DNA of 64,000 nt from Quillaja saponaria (taxonomy: Eukaryota > Streptophyta > Magnoliopsida > Fabales > Quillajaceae): positions 20,423,422 to 20,487,421 of the forward strand of contig CM055610.1 of the NCBI GenBank assembly GCA_029379385.1, in the 5' to 3' direction. Positions 61,200-64,000 of this stretch are shown in pieces. The position numbers and the translations under genes were made by a program. The notes beneath the pieces are model-generated. The model did no database searches. It was not told where the DNA came from and was given only the letters and a program-made list of their open reading frames with translations. Within the stretch, counting starts at the first letter, position 1; each line of letters starts with the position of its first letter.

Positions 61200-64000
61200 C
61201 CCACAAACAATCAGTTTATTGGTAATACCCACTTATCATAATTTGTTGATAATTTTCCCACAAGAACCTAATTTGTGAACTTCATCCACGAACCTAACTT
61301 ATCTGTAAAAGCTGCTTCTTTTTTGAAAATGAAATTGCTTCCAAATTTCGTACAGTTATAAAAGGCCTTGATCATTTTCTTTTCAATTCAATATTTTCTT
61401 GTTTTTGAAAATGAAAGTTTGGGAAAACATAGAACTTCAATATGGATTTAGCCATGCTATTTTTCAAATTTATGTATCTCTCTTGATAATATACTTTTAG
61501 ATGCCCTAAAGATTCACATTCAGGTTAGAGTCTCCTATGGCAGTAATAAAAACAAATTAATAAGCCACTAATAGTATACTAACAGATTGCTGACTGCTAT
61601 TTTTTTATAAAAACAAATTAATAATTATTTATTTTTTCTAGACAGTATACTAATAGACTGCTTTTTATTTATTTATTTGTAAAAACAAGTATATATATAC
61701 AACTTATATTATTACTTTCAATCAGAAAATGATATTAAAAGTACATAGTGATATGCAATTATTTGACTCCTTCGTAAATGGATATAAAATTATTTGCATA
61801 ACAATTGTTAAAAAGAGTAAACAAAAAAAAAAACAAAAAAACAAAAAAGGGACCAAATATTCTTAGGGGAGGATGGTAGCAATCCAAATATATATGCAGC
61901 TAACCATATGCAGCTAACCCTCTGCTAGTGGGTTACAAGTTTAGAGTCAAACTTCATCCTGATATTGAAAAATAATTTAATTTTAATCAAAATAGAAAGT
62001 ATATATTACAATTCAACCAAAAATAAATTTTATTTTTTTTGCCTGAAGTGTTTCATTTCGCATTCCTTTGAATAACTCATGTACTCTTTTTATATTTTCA
62101 TTATAATTATTTAAAGTCAAGATCTAACTATAGTGGGTTAGTGAGTTAGGCTTAGGGGAGAGTGCTGATTATCTTATAGTTTGAGACAGAGTGTTGTTTC
62201 TTCAAGGAAGGTTGATTATTTTACATCAACAGCCACTCATTCTGAAACTCTGATGACACGTGACCAACACTAATATGACATACCATATGATACATCGCTA
62301 TTTTTTCTTTATGTTATAGACCTTTGTTCTTTTTTGACGACACTCGCATCACTAAGATAAACACATCTTATGAAGTTAATAATACTAGATATTGGTTTAT
62401 TTCATATAAAAGTATACAGTTAGAATACAATTAGGTAGTATAGTGTGTATAAATTATAATTAGATTTTTACCAAAACAAAACAAATTATAATTAGAGCAG
62501 TGAGTTGGGGTTGGGCCTAGAGCTCATATGTAATTTGAAGCCCATGCTATACCAATTAATCCAATTTGAAGTCCAAGTTTATAGAGGTGAAGGTGGCTTT
62601 GGTTGCCTGATGTTCTTGCTTAATTTTTCCATACCTTTCTCAGCAACCAACCAAGATTAAAAGATTTTTTTTTGATTTCTTTTATTTTATTTTTTATTGT
62701 AGAGGCGAGGGTCGCTTTTTATTTGTTAACTTAAATTTAACTAAAAGTGACAATAAGTATCACATTGTTGGATTTTGAAAATTATAAGTTTAACATTTTG
62801 ATGTTTTGAAGTATAAAAACAAAGTGATTCTTCCATCAAGGGATGAAAAGTATATATATTTTTTATTATATAAAATACTTAATTTCCTTGCATTAAATCA
62901 GAAATTCCCTTAAGTAATTTTACCGTTTCTCCTCTTACATTTCATCCTACAGTTATATTTTATATAATATATATATATATAGATATATATTATAATCAGC
63001 ATTTTCTTGCAAACATAAATGTAATTTTTGTTTTTCTACATCAAATATTATAGTCTAATAGAGAGAGAATAGAATGCAGACAAGGGACTTATCCTATTAT
63101 TAATATAGTATAAGGAAAATACTTAATACGTACTTACATATTTATATAATTTTTATTTTTTTTATTTCATAAAATAAAAATGTAGGTAGGTAACTTTTAC
63201 ATTAGATAACATTACTATCATATTAATTCCACTTTACATATGGAATAATACATGTTGGGACTGAAACTTAAAAATTTATTTGAGAATGATTTATTTATGT
63301 AATGTTTATACGGTTACAACCTAATTTTCTCCATGGATGACTGCACATCAATCTCATCACCGCCATTAGCTTCCAAGGATTCTTTGTAAGTCATTGCAAG
63401 ATATGCCGGCGGGTGATCTTCTTCATCGACAAACTCCGGTGCAGGACTAACAAACGTGTCCAGTGACGGTCCATGAAGCGTGGCAACAGATATTCTTTTC
63501 ATTTGGTTGTTGTCAACAATAACCCGATGAATATGACTCTTGTACTTGCCATTGGTTAAAATCTGCATGAAGCAAACCACATTTAACTGCCAAATAGGCT
63601 AATTGAGTATATATTCTATATATAAAAGTGACTATAATAATTTCAATAAAATTGACAAATCGTCTTTTATCACGAACTAAAAAGCTTATATATATTATAT
63701 AAATAAATATATGTCTGTACCTCAAGATGATCTCCAAGCTGGACGAGTATGGCGTTACGGGGCAAATAAACATTAATCCATTTTCCTTGATGAGAAAGGA
63801 CTTGGAGACCACCATTCACATCTTGTACGAGTGTAACACAAAAGCCAGGATCAGTGTGTTCAGGTACTCCGATACGACCTTTGGATTTGTAATTTGGGGG
63901 ATAAAGGTTCATGGAAGATACATCAAAGCCTGATTTCAGGTTAAGTGCCTTCTCTATGTAGCATTCTTCGAATCCTAATGTTTTAGACACAGCCCTTGCT
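61200..64000. repeat. Right copy of the segmental duplication (continues beyond the window)
   Basis: Begins near CCCACAAACAATCAGTTTAT (about 61203), matching about 53266. It is broken at about 61410 by about 920 bp absent from the left copy and resumes at TTTTTTGACGACACTCGCAT (about 62332). It then follows the left copy through the dioxygenase gene to the window end. Confidence 0.85.
63314..64000 (-). CDS. 2-oxoglutarate/Fe(II)-dependent dioxygenase (2-ODD19-like), copy 2 (5' part outside window)
   Basis: Exon 4 is 63314-63562 and exon 3 is 63721 to the window end, corresponding to residues from about 170 onward in copy 1. The catalytic motifs PEHTDPGF, HIHRV and KRISVATLHGPS are all kept, and both visible splice junctions are conserved. 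In exon 4 it differs from copy 1 at seven residues of 82 (for example EADHPVAYIGM versus EEDHPPAYLAM), all away from the metal site. No stop or frameshift is seen, so it is probably functional. The first two exons lie beyond the window. Confidence 0.9.

Larger units (their letters stand above)
56881..63313. other. Intergenic region between the two dioxygenase copies
   Basis: About 6.4 kb without a gene. It holds the promoter side of copy 1, an imperfect three-unit repeat (58216-58455), three copies of the AT-rich dispersed repeat (59660-61150) and then the right copy of the segmental duplication from about 61200, interrupted by about 920 bp of other sequence (61410-62330). Short frames at 59037-59335 overlap each other and are not convincing. 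Confidence 0.6.

Noticed and set aside
1..64000. tRNA, rRNA and known conserved miRNA genes
   Set aside because: Scanning by eye for the tRNA T-loop GTTCGAATCC pattern, rRNA motifs and common plant miRNA sequences found none; a covariance-model search would be decisive.

Overview
The window is nuclear DNA of a flowering plant, most likely a eudicot. It is AT-rich, with short exons, GT-AG introns rich in A+T, microsatellites and transposon relics. The genes belong to plant-specific families: an ACT-repeat (ACR) protein, two intronless pentatricopeptide repeat (PPR) proteins, a universal-stress/kinase fusion and 2-oxoglutarate dioxygenases. I do not name the species. Seven of the eight genes are on the minus strand. 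Only the small hypothetical gene at 51685-52807 is on the plus strand.

Layout. 563-2723: 5' half of an SKP2A/B-type F-box/LRR gene that runs off the left edge. 7821-12052: ACR3-type protein with four ACT domains, 7 coding exons, 450 aa. 20767-29270: universal-stress-like/protein kinase fusion, 10 coding exons, carrying a one-base frameshift in exon 4 and a hAT-like insertion in its longest intron. 30369-34702: mitochondrial branched-chain 2-oxoacid dehydrogenase E1-alpha, 9 exons, 497 aa. 38217-40109 and 42041-44086: two intronless PPR genes resembling Arabidopsis At1g43980 and At1g77010. 51685-52807: two-exon plant-specific protein of unknown function. 55193-56880: four-exon 2-oxoglutarate/Fe(II) dioxygenase. 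63314-64000: a second copy of that gene, cut by the right edge.

The exon joins were worked out by hand from GT/AG sites, reading phase and family similarity. For ACR3, E1-alpha, the hypothetical gene and the first dioxygenase the joined lengths are exact multiples of three. The kinase is one base over, which matches the visible frameshift.

The most unusual region is the gene desert at 44087-51684. It holds about 2.5 kb (46085-48612) of degenerate tandem repeat with the consensus CCCTAACCCTAATTACGGTA. This is a telomere-like minisatellite, all in one orientation, with CCCTAA (TTAGGG-type) rather than the usual plant CCCTAAA spacing and with scattered telo-box motifs. Its left flank belongs to an AT-rich repeat family that recurs three times at 59660-61150 without the array. 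The right end of the window is a tandem segmental duplication, offset about 7.9-8.1 kb, that copied the dioxygenase gene and its downstream flank.

The genes do not form one pathway. Ubiquitin ligase specificity, amino-acid sensing, branched-chain amino-acid catabolism, organelle RNA processing and specialised oxidation sit side by side, as is normal for a plant chromosome arm.
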